From NCBI GenBank assembly GCA_964649745.1, contig CAZYQI010000001.1, forward strand, positions 173,458 through 237,457: DNA of 64,000 nucleotides, given 5' to 3'. A program made the translations under genes and the position numbers. Under the pieces are notes generated by a model, which saw only the letters and a program-made list of their open reading frames with translations, had not been told where the DNA came from and did no database searches. The DNA is from CAZEHS01 sp964649745 (GTDB lineage Bacteria > Bacillota > Clostridia > Peptostreptococcales > Acidaminobacteraceae). Below, in pieces: positions 7,073 through 15,702 of the stretch (positions are counted from its first letter, which is position 1; each line of letters begins with the position of its first letter).

Positions 7073-8788
7073 TTACACCTTGAATACCGAGACATTCTCC
7101 TTCAGTGACTGTGCATTTGCCTTGGACTGACTGATCATTGTCATGATGTCGGCCGATTTGGCGTTTATGCTCATATTCCGGGTTGCAATCTCCGTGGTGC
7201 CTTCTGCCCCTTCATCTGCCGCTGTCGAAACGCCATTGATGGTTTGGATAACCGCTTCGATGGATGCAAGAAGTTGCTGCGAGGTTGCGCTGAAATCCGT
7301 TACCATGGTGTGTACGTAATTGGCATCGTCATTATATTTATCCGCCACTTCCAACAACATCTGATAATCCTTGTTTACATCCGTAGACATAAAGGCAAGC
7401 AAATTCTTGGCATTGCCTGCCAGATTGGTTACCGCACTGGACACATGCTCGGTAACATCCTGAATGCGTATTACCGTATCCTTGGATTGCTCTGCCAATT
7501 TGCGGATCTCGTCGGCTACAACGGAGAAGCCCTTTCCGGCTTCCCCAGCTCTGGCGGCCTCTATAGCGGCATTAAGAGCCAGCAGGTTTGTTTGGCTGGT
7601 AATTTGCATAATGGATTCTGAAAGAACATGGATCTCGTTCACAACAGCGGAATCTGCAATGGCCTTTTCCAGTGCGGAACGGGATTCACCGAATACCTTC
7701 AGAGCTCTGTCCTGAGTCATTTGGACATTTTCTTTTGTTTCCGTCGCACGGATTGTGATCTCGCTGGCTTTAACCGCACCGCTCTCGGATTTTTCGGCAA
7801 TGAAGTGTACCGCTTCCCCCATCTCCTGAATGGTGGCCGCCATTTCCGTTGATGCAGCAGCGGTTTCTTCCATACTGGCCGCCAGCTCTTCCGTGGCCGC
7901 CGATACCCCCTCAATGTCCGAATTGAGAGTGATGAAATCCGTGTTTACCTTGCCTACAATATGTTCAATCCCGTCGGCCTCATTCTTTACGGTTCTTACC
8001 AACGTATTCATTGACTGCTGCATCTTGTCCATGGATACTGCCAACAGGCCGATTTCATCCCGCCGCTGGATCATTTTGGCATCCACAGCCGTAGAAAGGT
8101 CTCCCTGGGCGAACCTGGCAATGCTCTGTACCGCCTGTTCCAATCCCTTTGTGATATTGCCGGATATTATGATAACCAAGCCCAGGGCTGCCAGAAGGAC
8201 AACCCCTACTGTGATGGCCAATTTTCTGGTGGTATCTGCAAAATCTTCTGCATTCTGCTCATCAACACTTTTTGACAGCTCCTGATTGTATATATTCAGG
8301 TTTCTTACCGCTGTCTGATAATCCTCCAGTGCCGATTTTCCCTGTTTATAGGCCGCGATCGCCTGATCCTTTTGTCCTGCAGCCATCAGCTCCGTTACCT
8401 GGCCGATTACCTGGCGCCAGGGTTCCAGCTGGGTCACAACACCTTCCATCAGCGTTTTTCCCTCGGGATCTGTAATCATGGTGTTCAACTGCTCCATATC
8501 CTTGTTAATCGTGGTCTTTCGCTTCTCGATATCTGCCAGAATCACACTGCTTTCCTCGGCATTTTCTGACAGGATCAGGGCATATAGGTTTGCACTGTTT
8601 GCCCGTGTTTGAGTCCGTAAATCCGCCGCCACCTCTGTCACCACCATGTTTTGTGAATACAGGGCGTCCAGCTCTTCGTGGGACTTCTTGAGATTGTTGT
8701 AACCCAAGAATGCAATAAACACCATAAACAGCATCATAAATCCAGATAACATCATAATCTTCGTTCTTACCTTAAATTGATTCAGCAT
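7073..8788 (-). CDS. Methyl-accepting chemotaxis protein
   Basis: A transmembrane chemoreceptor that controls CheA. The start at 8788 follows GGAGGGGTAT; an upstream extension to 8845 lacks a site. The 571-residue protein has a membrane segment near 10-30, an extracellular four-helix-bundle type sensor (about 30-190, with the family-like LRTQTRANSANLYALI), a second membrane segment near 193-213, a HAMP domain (about 214-268, including RRDEIGLLAVSMDKM) and a long cytoplasmic coiled coil. The signalling tip is intact: NLLALNAAIEAARAGEAGKG followed by FSVVADEIRKLAEQS. No C-terminal CheR-binding pentapeptide is seen. No other chemotaxis gene is nearby, so it is an orphan receptor; the ligand is unknown. 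Confidence 0.95.
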   Translation of the reverse strand: MLNQFKVRTKIMMLSGFMMLFMVFIAFLGYNNLKKSHEELDALYSQNMVVTEVAADLRTQTRANSANLYALILSENAEESSVILADIEKRKTTINKDMEQLNTMITDPEGKTLMEGVVTQLEPWRQVIGQVTELMAAGQKDQAIAAYKQGKSALEDYQTAVRNLNIYNQELSKSVDEQNAEDFADTTRKLAITVGVVLLAALGLVIIISGNITKGLEQAVQSIARFAQGDLSTAVDAKMIQRRDEIGLLAVSMDKMQQSMNTLVRTVKNEADGIEHIVGKVNTDFITLNSDIEGVSAATEELAASMEETAAASTEMAATIQEMGEAVHFIAEKSESGAVKASEITIRATETKENVQMTQDRALKVFGESRSALEKAIADSAVVNEIHVLSESIMQITSQTNLLALNAAIEAARAGEAGKGFSVVADEIRKLAEQSKDTVIRIQDVTEHVSSAVTNLAGNAKNLLAFMSTDVNKDYQMLLEVADKYNDDANYVHTMVTDFSATSQQLLASIEAVIQTINGVSTAADEGAEGTTEIATRNMSINAKSADIMTMISQSKANAQSLKENVSVFKV

Positions 8789-8907
8789 ATACCCCTCCAA
8801 TTGTCGGATACACTCTCCGAGGCTACATAAACTAGCATGTGTCATTGTTACCCACTTCTACCCTATAAAATCGTTTCTTTTGGCAGTTCATGCACGTGAA
8901 TACCGGT

Positions 8908-8946
8908 CAAAGCAAAAGACAGCGCTTTTCGGCACTGTCTTTTGCT
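8908..8946 (-). terminator. Terminator of the tRNA-Ser gene
   Basis: A 12-bp perfect stem AGCAAAAGACAG/CTGTCTTTTGCT lies directly after the 3' CCA end of the tRNA on the minus strand; U residues are inside and after the 3' arm (CTTTTGCTTTG). Confidence 0.75.
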
Positions 8947-8947
8947 T

Positions 8948-9035
8948 TGGCGGAGAGATAGGGATTCGAACCCTAGGAACCTTTCGGCTCAACAGATTTC
9001 GAGTCTGTCACCTTCGACCACTCGGACATCTCTCC
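8948..9035 (-). tRNA. tRNA-Ser (anticodon CGA)
   Basis: Read on the minus strand, the acceptor stem GGAGAGA pairs with TCTCTCC, the discriminator base is G and CCA is encoded. The anticodon arm is ACAGA-CTCGAAA-TCTGT, giving anticodon CGA (9001-8999), which reads UCG serine codons. The long variable arm GAGCCGAAAGGTTC is the hallmark of a class II serine tRNA. The T arm is CTAGG-GTTCGAA-TCCCTA-like. The gene has its own promoter and terminator. Confidence 0.96.
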
Positions 9036-9053
9036 ATAATGGCTGACTTCACT

Positions 9054-9082
9054 ATTATAGTGAATAGGCGCGGTTTATTCAA
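9054..9082 (-). promoter_or_regulatory. tRNA-Ser promoter
   Basis: TTGAAT (9082 to 9077) and TATAAT (9059 to 9054) with a 17-base spacer, 19 bases upstream of the tRNA 5' end. The -10 box is inside the palindrome TTCACTATAATAGTGAA. Confidence 0.7.
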
Positions 9083-9099
9083 GAGAAAGGTTCATATAT

Positions 9100-9699
9100 T
9101 TAGAATTCCTTCACCCAGAAGGCCATGGGATTCTGTTGGTCAACAGAAATCCCCGTCCTTTGAAGGGTGGGCCAGTTAAAATCCGTGACCATAGGAGTCT
9201 TTCGGTACCCCAGATGGATCCACTTCTCCCAGGGCTGAACATACCCTTCCGGCCACAGGGGATGATCCCTGTCTCGTTCAACCGCCAGAAAACAGGTGCC
9301 TGAATATCCCTTCCGTGCAGCTTCCAACTCCTGCTCGGCAAAAATCCGTGCAAACAGTCCTTGACCCCGATACTCCGGCACCAGAATGATCTCTCCAAAA
9401 TACATGAAGTCTTGGGCCTCCAGGCTGCTTTGCGAAAAAAGCGTTTCAGCGTCCCGGGCAATCTCGTAGTCACTTATCAGTGGAATAGAGGTGGACACCC
9501 CAATGGCCCGTTCTCCATCCCAACCGATAATCAGGCATGCCTCCGGATGGTTGAAGAACCCATCCAGATAGGTCATCTCGTACTCCATGGTCCCGTCATA
9601 GAGATAAGGGAATTCCCTGAAATAATGGATGCGGAATGATGCTAGCATGCTTATCCGACTTTTGGCGTGGGGACCGTACAGGGATTCCAGTCGGATCAT
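9100..9699 (-). CDS. GNAT-family acetyltransferase
   Basis: A 199-residue GCN5-related N-acetyltransferase. The acetyl-CoA binding motif A is visible in MYFGEIILVPEYRGQGLFARIFAEQE-like text (given as EIILVPEYRGQGLFARI), with the R-x-x-G-x-G/A core near residues 114-119. The acceptor is unknown. Its ATG overlaps the stop of the upstream glucokinase gene by four bases (ATGA), so the two are translationally coupled, downstream of pgi. This arrangement could mean co-regulation with sugar entry, but does not reveal a substrate. Confidence 0.85.
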   Translation of the reverse strand: MIRLESLYGPHAKSRISMLASFRIHYFREFPYLYDGTMEYEMTYLDGFFNHPEACLIIGWDGERAIGVSTSIPLISDYEIARDAETLFSQSSLEAQDFMYFGEIILVPEYRGQGLFARIFAEQELEAARKGYSGTCFLAVERDRDHPLWPEGYVQPWEKWIHLGYRKTPMVTDFNWPTLQRTGISVDQQNPMAFWVKEF

Positions 9700-10670
9700 A
9701 TGCTTTCCATCTCCTTCATGATGCGCCCCAGCATAGCCGCTCCGATAATTCCGGCATCATTGCCCATGGTCGCCAGTTCAAAACGCGCTGTGGGGAACCC
9801 CTTGGCGAAAAGATTATCTGAAACCTTGGTTTTAACCTGATCCAGGAGGAAATCCCCGGCATGGGCAACCCCTCCGCCCAGGGCGATTACCTCGGGATCC
9901 ATCAGGTTGATGAGGTTGACGATACCCACGGCCAGATAGGTGGTCAACCGCTCCACCGCCTCCCCACCCAGGGGATCTGCTTTTTTTGCCGCTTCAAAAA
10001 TCGTGTGGGCGTTCAACTGCCCCATAGCGAAGGCTTCGTGCAAGGATGAGTTCGGATGTTTCCCCTCTCTTACCTGTTTTTCTGCATATCGGATTAACCC
10101 GGTGGCCGAGGCAAAGGTTTCAAAACATCCATTTTTGCCGCAGTTGCAATCATAGAAGTTATCACCGATCACCATATGTCCCACTTCCGGCGCAAGACCA
10201 TAAGAGCCTCGAAACAGCTTTCCATTAATGATAAAGCCGCCGCCGATTCCTGTGCCCAGGGTGAGCAGAAGACCGTTTTCAACCCCCTGAAGGGTACCGG
10301 CAGTATGCTCTGCCAGCCCCGCCAGATTGCCGTCATTGTCAATCCATACCTTAAGGCCTGTCATCTCCTCCATAAGCCGCTTAAGGGGTACATGGTCCCA
10401 ACCGCTTCCCAGGTTGGCGGCTTTGTGAACGAAAGCCATATCCTTATCCACTAAACAGGGCACCCCTACGCCAACCGCTCCCGGTCTGGGCAAGCCCCGT
10501 TTCAGCGCCTCACCGACCAGTTCCTTACACATATCGCACATATCCGAAACAATGGCATCTCTTCCACGCTGGGTATCGGTTGCCCGTTTTATGGCGCAGA
10601 TGATATTGCCTGCTTCATCAACAAGTCCGGCGGCGATATTGGTGCCGCCCAGATCGATTCCGATTGTCAT
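9696..10670 (-). CDS. glcK: ROK-family glucokinase
   Basis: Cytosolic ATP-dependent glucose kinase giving glucose-6-phosphate. The 324-residue product starts with the phosphate-binding motif IGIDLGGTN (residues 3-11). It has the catalytic aspartate in WIDNDGN (D113), the second phosphate loop LLLTLGTGIGGG, the ROK sugar-binding E162 and H165 in APEVGH, and the structural zinc ligands C-N-C-x4-C (C175, C177, C182). No helix-turn-helix domain is present, so it is an enzyme, not a NagC-like repressor. It begins eight bases after pgi ends, with AGGAGGAAAA before the ATG, and overlaps the acetyltransferase gene. pgi and glcK make successive steps from glucose to fructose-6-phosphate. Confidence 0.93.
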   Translation of the reverse strand: MTIGIDLGGTNIAAGLVDEAGNIICAIKRATDTQRGRDAIVSDMCDMCKELVGEALKRGLPRPGAVGVGVPCLVDKDMAFVHKAANLGSGWDHVPLKRLMEEMTGLKVWIDNDGNLAGLAEHTAGTLQGVENGLLLTLGTGIGGGFIINGKLFRGSYGLAPEVGHMVIGDNFYDCNCGKNGCFETFASATGLIRYAEKQVREGKHPNSSLHEAFAMGQLNAHTIFEAAKKADPLGGEAVERLTTYLAVGIVNLINLMDPEVIALGGGVAHAGDFLLDQVKTKVSDNLFAKGFPTARFELATMGNDAGIIGAAMLGRIMKEMESI

Positions 10671-10678
10671 TTTTCCTC

Positions 10679-12019
10679 CTAGAACCGTGATTCCAACTGA
10701 GTTCGCAGCTCTTCGTATCCTTTTTTACCCAAGAGCGCGAACATATTTTTTTTGTATGCTTCCACCCCCGGCTGATCAAAAGGATTTACACCCACCATAT
10801 AGCCGCTGATGCCGCAGGCCTTCATGAAGAAATAGAGTAATTCTCCCAGTGTGTAAGGGTCCAGCTTCTCCAAATGCAGCACGCCGCAGGGAGTTCCCCC
10901 ATCCACATGGGCCAGCAGGGTTCCTTCGAAGGCCTTTGTATTTACGTAATCCATGGTCTGCCCTGCGATGAAATTCAGTTGATCACGATCTTCAGGATCC
11001 GTTGGAATCACCAGGGGACATAAATCGGCATCAATTTTCAGAACCGTTTCAAAGAGCGTACGCTGCCCGTCTTGAATGTACTGCCCCATGGAATGCAGAT
11101 CCGTTGAAAAATCCACCGCCGCGGGGAATATCCCCTTTCCTTCCTTGCCTTCACTCTCCCCATACAGCTGCTTCCACCATTCTGCCAGAAAATGAAGCCC
11201 CGGCTCATAGTTGACCATGATTTCAATAGTCTTTCCTCTTCTATAAAGGAGATTTCTTACGGCTGCATACTGATAGCAGGAATTTTCTGTGAGGCTCCCG
11301 TTGGCATAAAGCTTTTGCCCTTGTCGGGCGCCCTCCAAAAGAGCGTCGGTATCAATTCCCGCAGCAGCCAGGGGCAACAAACCCACCGGCGTCAGCACGG
11401 AATACCGCCCTCCGATATCATCCGGTATCACAAAGGTTTCGTACCCCTCCTGCTGGGCCAGCTCCCGCAGCGCCCCCCGCGATTTGTCCGTGGTGGCAAT
11501 GATGCGGTCCTTTGCACCGGTTTTTCCGTAATTCCGTTCCATGAATTCCCGAAGCAGGCGGAACGCCAGAGCCGGCTCCGTGGTGGTACCCGACTTGGAG
11601 ATGACGTTGACATAAACCGATTTCCCCTCCAGGAGCTCCATAAGCCGGGCCGTATAGCTGCTGCTTATCTGGTGCCCGATAAAGTATATCTCGGGAGCCT
11701 TGCGCTGTTCCTTTGAAATCGCGTTGTGAAACGGATGGCCCAAGGCTTCCAGTACTGCCCTGGCCCCAAGGTAGGAGCCGCCTATGCCTGCAACAACCAA
11801 CACATCAGCATCTTCCCGAATCCGGGCCGCTGTTTTCTTTAGGCGTGCATATTCCTCCTGATCCATCCGTTCGGGCCAATCGAGCCAACCCAGGAACTCA
11901 GAACCGGCACCGTTTTTATTGTGAAGCTTCCCATGGGCAGCCATGATTTCATTTTCCATGCCTTTAATTTCCTGTTCATCAATACCCGTGTTTAGATACG
12001 CATATCTGATCTGTGACAT
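10679..12019 (-). CDS. pgi: Glucose-6-phosphate isomerase
   Basis: Interconverts glucose-6-phosphate and fructose-6-phosphate in the cytosol. The 446-residue length is that of the short Gram-positive form. Diagnostic segments are VVAGIGGSYLGARAVLEAL, the signature VYVNVISKSGTTTEPALAFR (Ser/Gly/Thr phosphate loop), RYSVLTPVGLLPLAAAGID and the catalytic-glutamate region near GKGIFPAAVDFSTDLHSMGQ, ending with FDQPGVEAYKKNMFALLG. It leads a three-gene unit pgi-glcK-acetyltransferase. A long imperfect palindrome lies 60-110 bases upstream and may be its control site. Confidence 0.96.
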   Translation of the reverse strand: MSQIRYAYLNTGIDEQEIKGMENEIMAAHGKLHNKNGAGSEFLGWLDWPERMDQEEYARLKKTAARIREDADVLVVAGIGGSYLGARAVLEALGHPFHNAISKEQRKAPEIYFIGHQISSSYTARLMELLEGKSVYVNVISKSGTTTEPALAFRLLREFMERNYGKTGAKDRIIATTDKSRGALRELAQQEGYETFVIPDDIGGRYSVLTPVGLLPLAAAGIDTDALLEGARQGQKLYANGSLTENSCYQYAAVRNLLYRRGKTIEIMVNYEPGLHFLAEWWKQLYGESEGKEGKGIFPAAVDFSTDLHSMGQYIQDGQRTLFETVLKIDADLCPLVIPTDPEDRDQLNFIAGQTMDYVNTKAFEGTLLAHVDGGTPCGVLHLEKLDPYTLGELLYFFMKACGISGYMVGVNPFDQPGVEAYKKNMFALLGKKGYEELRTQLESRF

Positions 12020-12081
12020 ATAACTCCTCCTTTTCCTTCCTAAATTATAATCCCGTGGACCCGCATCCGTCCATGCTTCCC

Positions 12082-12129
12082 AATAAACACCCGCAATATT
12101 CGGTATTATTCCCGAATTTCGTGTTTATT
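12082..12129. repeat. Imperfect palindrome upstream of pgi, operator or hairpin
   Basis: AATAAACAC (12082-12090) and GTGTTTATT (12121-12129) are perfect inverted copies. Inside them CCGCAATATTCGG and CCGAATTTCG form a second inverted pair around TATTATT. It lies in the leader or promoter region of pgi and has no clear U-run. It may be a repressor site for sugar control; this is inference. Confidence 0.5.
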
Positions 12130-12151
12130 AATCAGCTGTTTACACAAAGCA

Positions 12152-12191
12152 GGGCGGCCTCACATGATTTTTGATCATGTTGAGATCGCCC
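12152..12191. terminator. Hairpin downstream of the TauE-type permease gene
   Basis: A stem from GGGCG...CTCA-ATGAT to ATCAT-TTGAG...CGCCC around TTTTTG with two mismatched positions. It follows the permease stop codon at 12216 on the minus strand; the U-run is poor, so the terminator role is moderate. Confidence 0.55.
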
Positions 12192-12215
12192 CTGGTATCT
12201 GTTTCAAACTCGCTT

Positions 12216-13109
12216 TCAGCTACGGCTCTCCTCAGAGGCTTCGCTGTCCGCACTGAAGCCCTGCTTCAGCATGATGACGGATGTGTAGAGCACAACCGCC
12301 ATAACAAGCCATTTAAGCATATCAATGGGTAAGGATTTTACAATGTACGCCGCAATCAGAACGCCTGCCGCACCGCATATGGATATGGCCAGGGATGCTT
12401 TGCGGTTGTAAGCCCCTTCCCGAATGAATTTGGCAGAGGCCACAGGCATCAGGAATGCACAGGAGCCCATCATGATGGGAAAAGCAACCTTGGGTGACAT
12501 TCCCAAGAAATAAACCAGAGCCATACAGGGGGCGTATAACCCGATGCCGGCCGTCATCAGCACACCCAGCAGGAAATTACCGACAATGCCCCATACAAGG
12601 GTCATCCCCGTGAGCCCTATGGCATCGCCGCCAATGGGAAACCACTGCATTTTTCCCGCCAGCATGATGAAGGCCACAACAAAAAGTGACGTACCCATGG
12701 TTCTCTGTATGGCCTTGGTGTCAAGCCTGGCGATAATCCCTGCCCCGAACCAGGCCCCTGCAGTGGCGGATGCGATCATCGTCAGCAGGGTGATGGGCTC
12801 CACTTCAATGACCGTGATGAAGATCAGCGCCTCCAGAACCGTGGGTATGGTATTGGCAACATTCAGAGTGCCTGGAATGATTCTGTCCTTCACCTGCTTA
12901 AGGCTCTTATATAGAAACGTGGACGGAGCAAAGGAGCCAATTCCCAACGTATCTAAAAAGTTGACGAAAAATCCGATAATACCGGTGGTGACAAAGCTGG
13001 TTTCCTGCTCCCATTCGCTTTTCCTGCCCAGAATGTCCTTTCCGAGAAACCATGTGTGCCAGATGGTGAGCAGCCCTAATGCGCCTAATACGGGTGTGAA
13101 TAATGACAT
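12216..13109 (-). CDS. TauE/SafE (TSUP) family membrane permease
   Basis: A 297-residue polytopic protein with about eight membrane segments in two related halves. Text such as TTGIIGFFVNFLDTLGIGSF, ATAGAWFGAGIIARL, LTGMTLVWGIVGNFLLGVLM and GIGLYAPCMALVYFLGMS is typical of the TSUP family, which exports or imports sulfite, sulfoacetate or other small anions. The substrate is not determined. The ATG at 13109 is preceded by GGGAGAGAAATT. The leader is about 130 bases long, with a promoter and palindrome near 13218-13249. A hydrophilic tail ADSEASEESRS ends the protein. It is not adjacent to sulfur genes apart from the distant rhodanese. Confidence 0.85.
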   Translation of the reverse strand: MSLFTPVLGALGLLTIWHTWFLGKDILGRKSEWEQETSFVTTGIIGFFVNFLDTLGIGSFAPSTFLYKSLKQVKDRIIPGTLNVANTIPTVLEALIFITVIEVEPITLLTMIASATAGAWFGAGIIARLDTKAIQRTMGTSLFVVAFIMLAGKMQWFPIGGDAIGLTGMTLVWGIVGNFLLGVLMTAGIGLYAPCMALVYFLGMSPKVAFPIMMGSCAFLMPVASAKFIREGAYNRKASLAISICGAAGVLIAAYIVKSLPIDMLKWLVMAVVLYTSVIMLKQGFSADSEASEESRS

Positions 13110-13217
13110 AATTTCTCTCCCTTTTGAATGTATTTTTGATAAACTTGCAATTTTGACGCTTTTATTCCAGTGACACCGTTAATAATACCTTGCATTTCCC
13201 AACAACACCCTAAAACT

Positions 13218-13249
13218 ATGAAGTTTTCAGCTCGTAAACTTTCATTATA
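13218..13249 (-). promoter_or_regulatory. TauE gene -10 box and adjoining palindrome
   Basis: A TATAAT (13249 to 13244, minus) is followed directly by an inverted repeat, ATGAA-GTTT/AAAC-TTCAT type arms separated by nine bases (13218-13245). The overlap of the expected +1 site by a palindrome suggests repressor control. The -35 box is not convincing. Confidence 0.4.
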
Positions 13250-13291
13250 GATATAGTATAACCAATTCAGCGCCCACATGTTACAAAAAGT

Positions 13292-13323
13292 TAAAAAAAC
13301 GCCTTCCGTTTTTCGGAAAGCGT
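13292..13323 (-). terminator. Strong minus-strand terminator
   Basis: On the minus strand a stem GACGC-TTCCG/CGGAA-GCGT(T) around AAAAA is followed by seven T. It lies beyond the MATE gene and its trailing foldback repeat, and upstream of the TauE promoter. Confidence 0.8.
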
Positions 13324-13332
13324 CACCTTGAA

Positions 13333-13502
13333 GAAAACCCCTCTGTACTACGCAACTTTGAACTCCGGTTGGAGAAAATAACGAACAGGTCTTCCGCAGA
13401 AATTCAAACTCACTTCGTTCAGACAGTGAATTTCTAACGGCTACAGCCCTTGTTCTATTTTCTTACCAACCTCCGTTAGGCTGCTCCGCACAGAGGGTTT
13501 TC
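13333..13502. repeat. 170-bp multi-arm foldback element
   Basis: This fills most of the 468-base gap 13110-13577. Outer arms GAAAACCC-TCTGT (13333-13346) and ACAGAGGGTTTTC (13490-13502) are inverted copies. Middle arms GGTTGG-AAAATA-GAACA and TGTTC-TATTTTC-CCAACC pair imperfectly, and inner arms AGAAATTCA and TGAATTTCT pair perfectly. The whole can fold into one long hairpin in RNA or DNA. There is no coding frame. It looks like a MITE or a structured RNA; I cannot tell which. It lies just after the MATE gene stop. Confidence 0.6.
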
Positions 13503-13577
13503 CTTCTGATATTCTTTTTCATCAGTCTGAATTGATGAAGACCGATGAAAGCAGATGCATTTTTAGAAGTAGGCGGC

Positions 13578-14942
13578 TTATTGGATATGCCCCACCAGGT
13601 TTCGCGCCCATACCCCCTGCCGTACCCGGTAAAGGCCGATAAGGGATTTCACCAGCTCTTCCACCGAAACCAGCAACACCACAATGTATATCGGCAGCTT
13701 CAGGACCAGTGCTCCCACGAATGCCAGGGGAACCCCTATAAGATACACGCAGCACATCTCAAGCACAAAGGAGAATGTTGTATCTCCTCCCCCCCGAAAA
13801 ACGCCGATAATCAGGATCGTACTGACCATTTTCATTAAATACGTCAGGGCGTTTACAAACAGGATACAGGCCGCCGCCCATCGTATGGCCGGCGAAACGT
13901 TGAACATCCAGGTGGCCGGTATGGCAATAATCGCCATGATAAGGGCAATCCCCGCACTCAGAAGGATACCCAGACGAATAAATCGCCCGGCATAGAGCTT
14001 GGCCTCTTCGATACGGTTAGCTCCCAGCTCGTTGCCTATCATCACCGAACAGGCGCTTCCAAGTCCAAATGAAAAAATAAAGAACAGCCTTTCCACCGTA
14101 CCGGCGATCTGCACGGCGGCATAGGCATCCGTTCCGCTGCGGGCGTAGGCCACAGCATAGAGGGTCATTCCCACAGCCCAGAAGCCTTCGTTTAACACAA
14201 CCGGAAATGCCGTGCGCAGAATGGGCTTGATAAAATCCATATTCAGCTCCAGCAAATCCTTTATGGGGCTCCGCAACGCATGATCTCGGGTATAAATGAC
14301 GCTTACGATGACAGTCAGCTCCACCACCCTGGCGATAACCGTGGCAATGGCTGCTCCGGCAACACCCATGGCCGGAAATCCCATCACTCCAAAGATCAGT
14401 AGGTAGTTAAGGCCCGTATTGCACGCAAGGGAGATGGCGCTGGCAATCATGGGCAGTCTTGCTTCCCCCACACTTCGCGAAGCGATGGCAAAAGCAAAGG
14501 AAATAGCCATGACCAGGTAACCCCAGGAGCTTATTTTAAGGTATATGGCCCCTTCCCGTATCACATCCGCATCGGTGGTAAAGATGCTCATCAGTTGAAC
14601 AGGAAAGCACAGAGCACCCAGGAAGAAGGGCAGCGTGATGAGACAGCCCCCCAGAAGGCTGAAGCCCATGGTTCTATGAATGCTCTTAACGTCCTGTTTC
14701 CCCCAAAATTGCGAAATATAGATGGATATACCGCTGTTGATGCCGAAAAGGAACAACACCAAAAGGAAATAGATCTGATTGGCAAGACCCACTGCGGATA
14801 TGCTGCGTTCCCCCAGGGCTCCTATCATCACGGTGTCTACCATATTGAGCGAGGATGAGATGAGGTTTTGCATGGCAATGGGCAGCGCAATGGCCATCAT
14901 CTGTATAAAAAATTTTTTGTCTTTGAATAGTGACTTCAGCAA
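13578..14942 (-). CDS. MATE-family multidrug/cation antiporter
   Basis: A 454-residue membrane pump with about twelve membrane segments in two homologous halves, using Na+ or H+ gradients to expel organic cations. Diagnostic text is ALPIAMQNLISSSLNMVDTV at the start of the first half, IGALGERSISAVGLANQIYF, GISIYISQFWGKQD, and in the second half TAFPVVLNEGFWAVGMTLYA and GSACSVMIGNELGANR. The C-terminus carries a short basic tail. Substrate unknown. It stands alone, with a foldback repeat and terminator downstream. Confidence 0.92.
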   Translation of the reverse strand: MLKSLFKDKKFFIQMMAIALPIAMQNLISSSLNMVDTVMIGALGERSISAVGLANQIYFLLVLFLFGINSGISIYISQFWGKQDVKSIHRTMGFSLLGGCLITLPFFLGALCFPVQLMSIFTTDADVIREGAIYLKISSWGYLVMAISFAFAIASRSVGEARLPMIASAISLACNTGLNYLLIFGVMGFPAMGVAGAAIATVIARVVELTVIVSVIYTRDHALRSPIKDLLELNMDFIKPILRTAFPVVLNEGFWAVGMTLYAVAYARSGTDAYAAVQIAGTVERLFFIFSFGLGSACSVMIGNELGANRIEEAKLYAGRFIRLGILLSAGIALIMAIIAIPATWMFNVSPAIRWAAACILFVNALTYLMKMVSTILIIGVFRGGGDTTFSFVLEMCCVYLIGVPLAFVGALVLKLPIYIVVLLVSVEELVKSLIGLYRVRQGVWARNLVGHIQ

Positions 14943-15100
14943 CGCCTTTCACCACCTGTTTTTGTTCAATTCTTTTCACATAGATTGAGTATAGCATAAT
15001 TTTTTTTAATCACACTTACATATCACGGATATTCTCTGTTTATCGTCCACCTTTGAATTGCCCATTTCCACGCCTCCACAGACCACGGACGGAGCAATGT

Positions 15101-15129
15101 CATAAGAACAGCCCCCTTGCGGGGGCTGT
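15101..15129 (-). terminator. Terminator of the relQ-like gene cluster
   Basis: A nine-bp perfect GC-rich stem ACAGCCCCC/GGGGGCTGT with a four-base loop, followed on the minus strand by TCTTATG. It lies seven bases past the last stop codon of the cluster 15136-17564. Confidence 0.75.
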
Positions 15130-15135
15130 AGGCGT

Positions 15136-15702
15136 TCAATAATCCGATTCAATATAGGACCGTATCACCGAGGGCCTTGCCCCTTCATGGAATACGCCTG
15201 CGCGGACTAACCGATTGATAATTCCTTCATCTGCTGTATGAAAGACAGCCCGTTGGTAATCGTCGGCAACGATTTCAATAAGCTTACCGTTGAGATACCG
15301 GGCAGGGGTTTCGATATAATAAGCCTGAACATTCTTATACTGAATCCATTCCAATATCTTTACCGTTTCCCGGTCTTTCAGGGCATAGTGCCGGTCTGCC
15401 TGATTGCGGTGCCTCCGTGAGGCCTCCGGGTTCCTGAATTCCTCATCCTTGCTCTGTATCCGTTCTCTCTTGGCCAGCACATTATAGTACTGATAATTGA
15501 ACAGACCTTCCTCAAAGGATACAATCGCTCCGCCGACGGGCTTGATCTCAAGCTCAAGAAGCGCTTGGTACTGGGCCTCCAGATATGCACTTTTGTCCAG
15601 ATCACCGGCCTCCAGACTGTCAATAAGCCGGTTCCTGCCCTTAATGAAATGGTTCAGTACCTCTTGTGTCGGGTGCTTGGTCTTTCCCTTATTCCCGGTC
15701 AT
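15136..15702 (-). CDS. Conserved-looking hypothetical protein, 188 residues
   Basis: I do not recognise this family. The frame can start at 15720 or 15702; I prefer the ATG at 15702 because a weak GGAAATGGG precedes it, and both overlap the upstream DUF1904-type gene. The product is soluble and charged, with a helical N-terminal half (LNHFIKGRNRLIDSLEAGDL and LEAQYQALLELEI), a middle rich in Arg/His (EASRRHRNQADRHYALKDRE) and a C-terminal half that looks like mixed alpha/beta. No membrane segment or signal peptide is seen. It is the last gene of a four-gene unit with a small alarmone synthetase and a phosphoesterase, which may hint at a regulatory role, but no function should be assumed. Confidence 0.7.
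   Translation of the reverse strand: MTGNKGKTKHPTQEVLNHFIKGRNRLIDSLEAGDLDKSAYLEAQYQALLELEIKPVGGAIVSFEEGLFNYQYYNVLAKRERIQSKDEEFRNPEASRRHRNQADRHYALKDRETVKILEWIQYKNVQAYYIETPARYLNGKLIEIVADDYQRAVFHTADEGIINRLVRAGVFHEGARPSVIRSYIESDY

Noticed and set aside
13110..13577. Riboswitch in the TauE gene leader
   Set aside because: The leader is about 130 bases with one palindrome, but no conserved aptamer motif that I know could be recognised.
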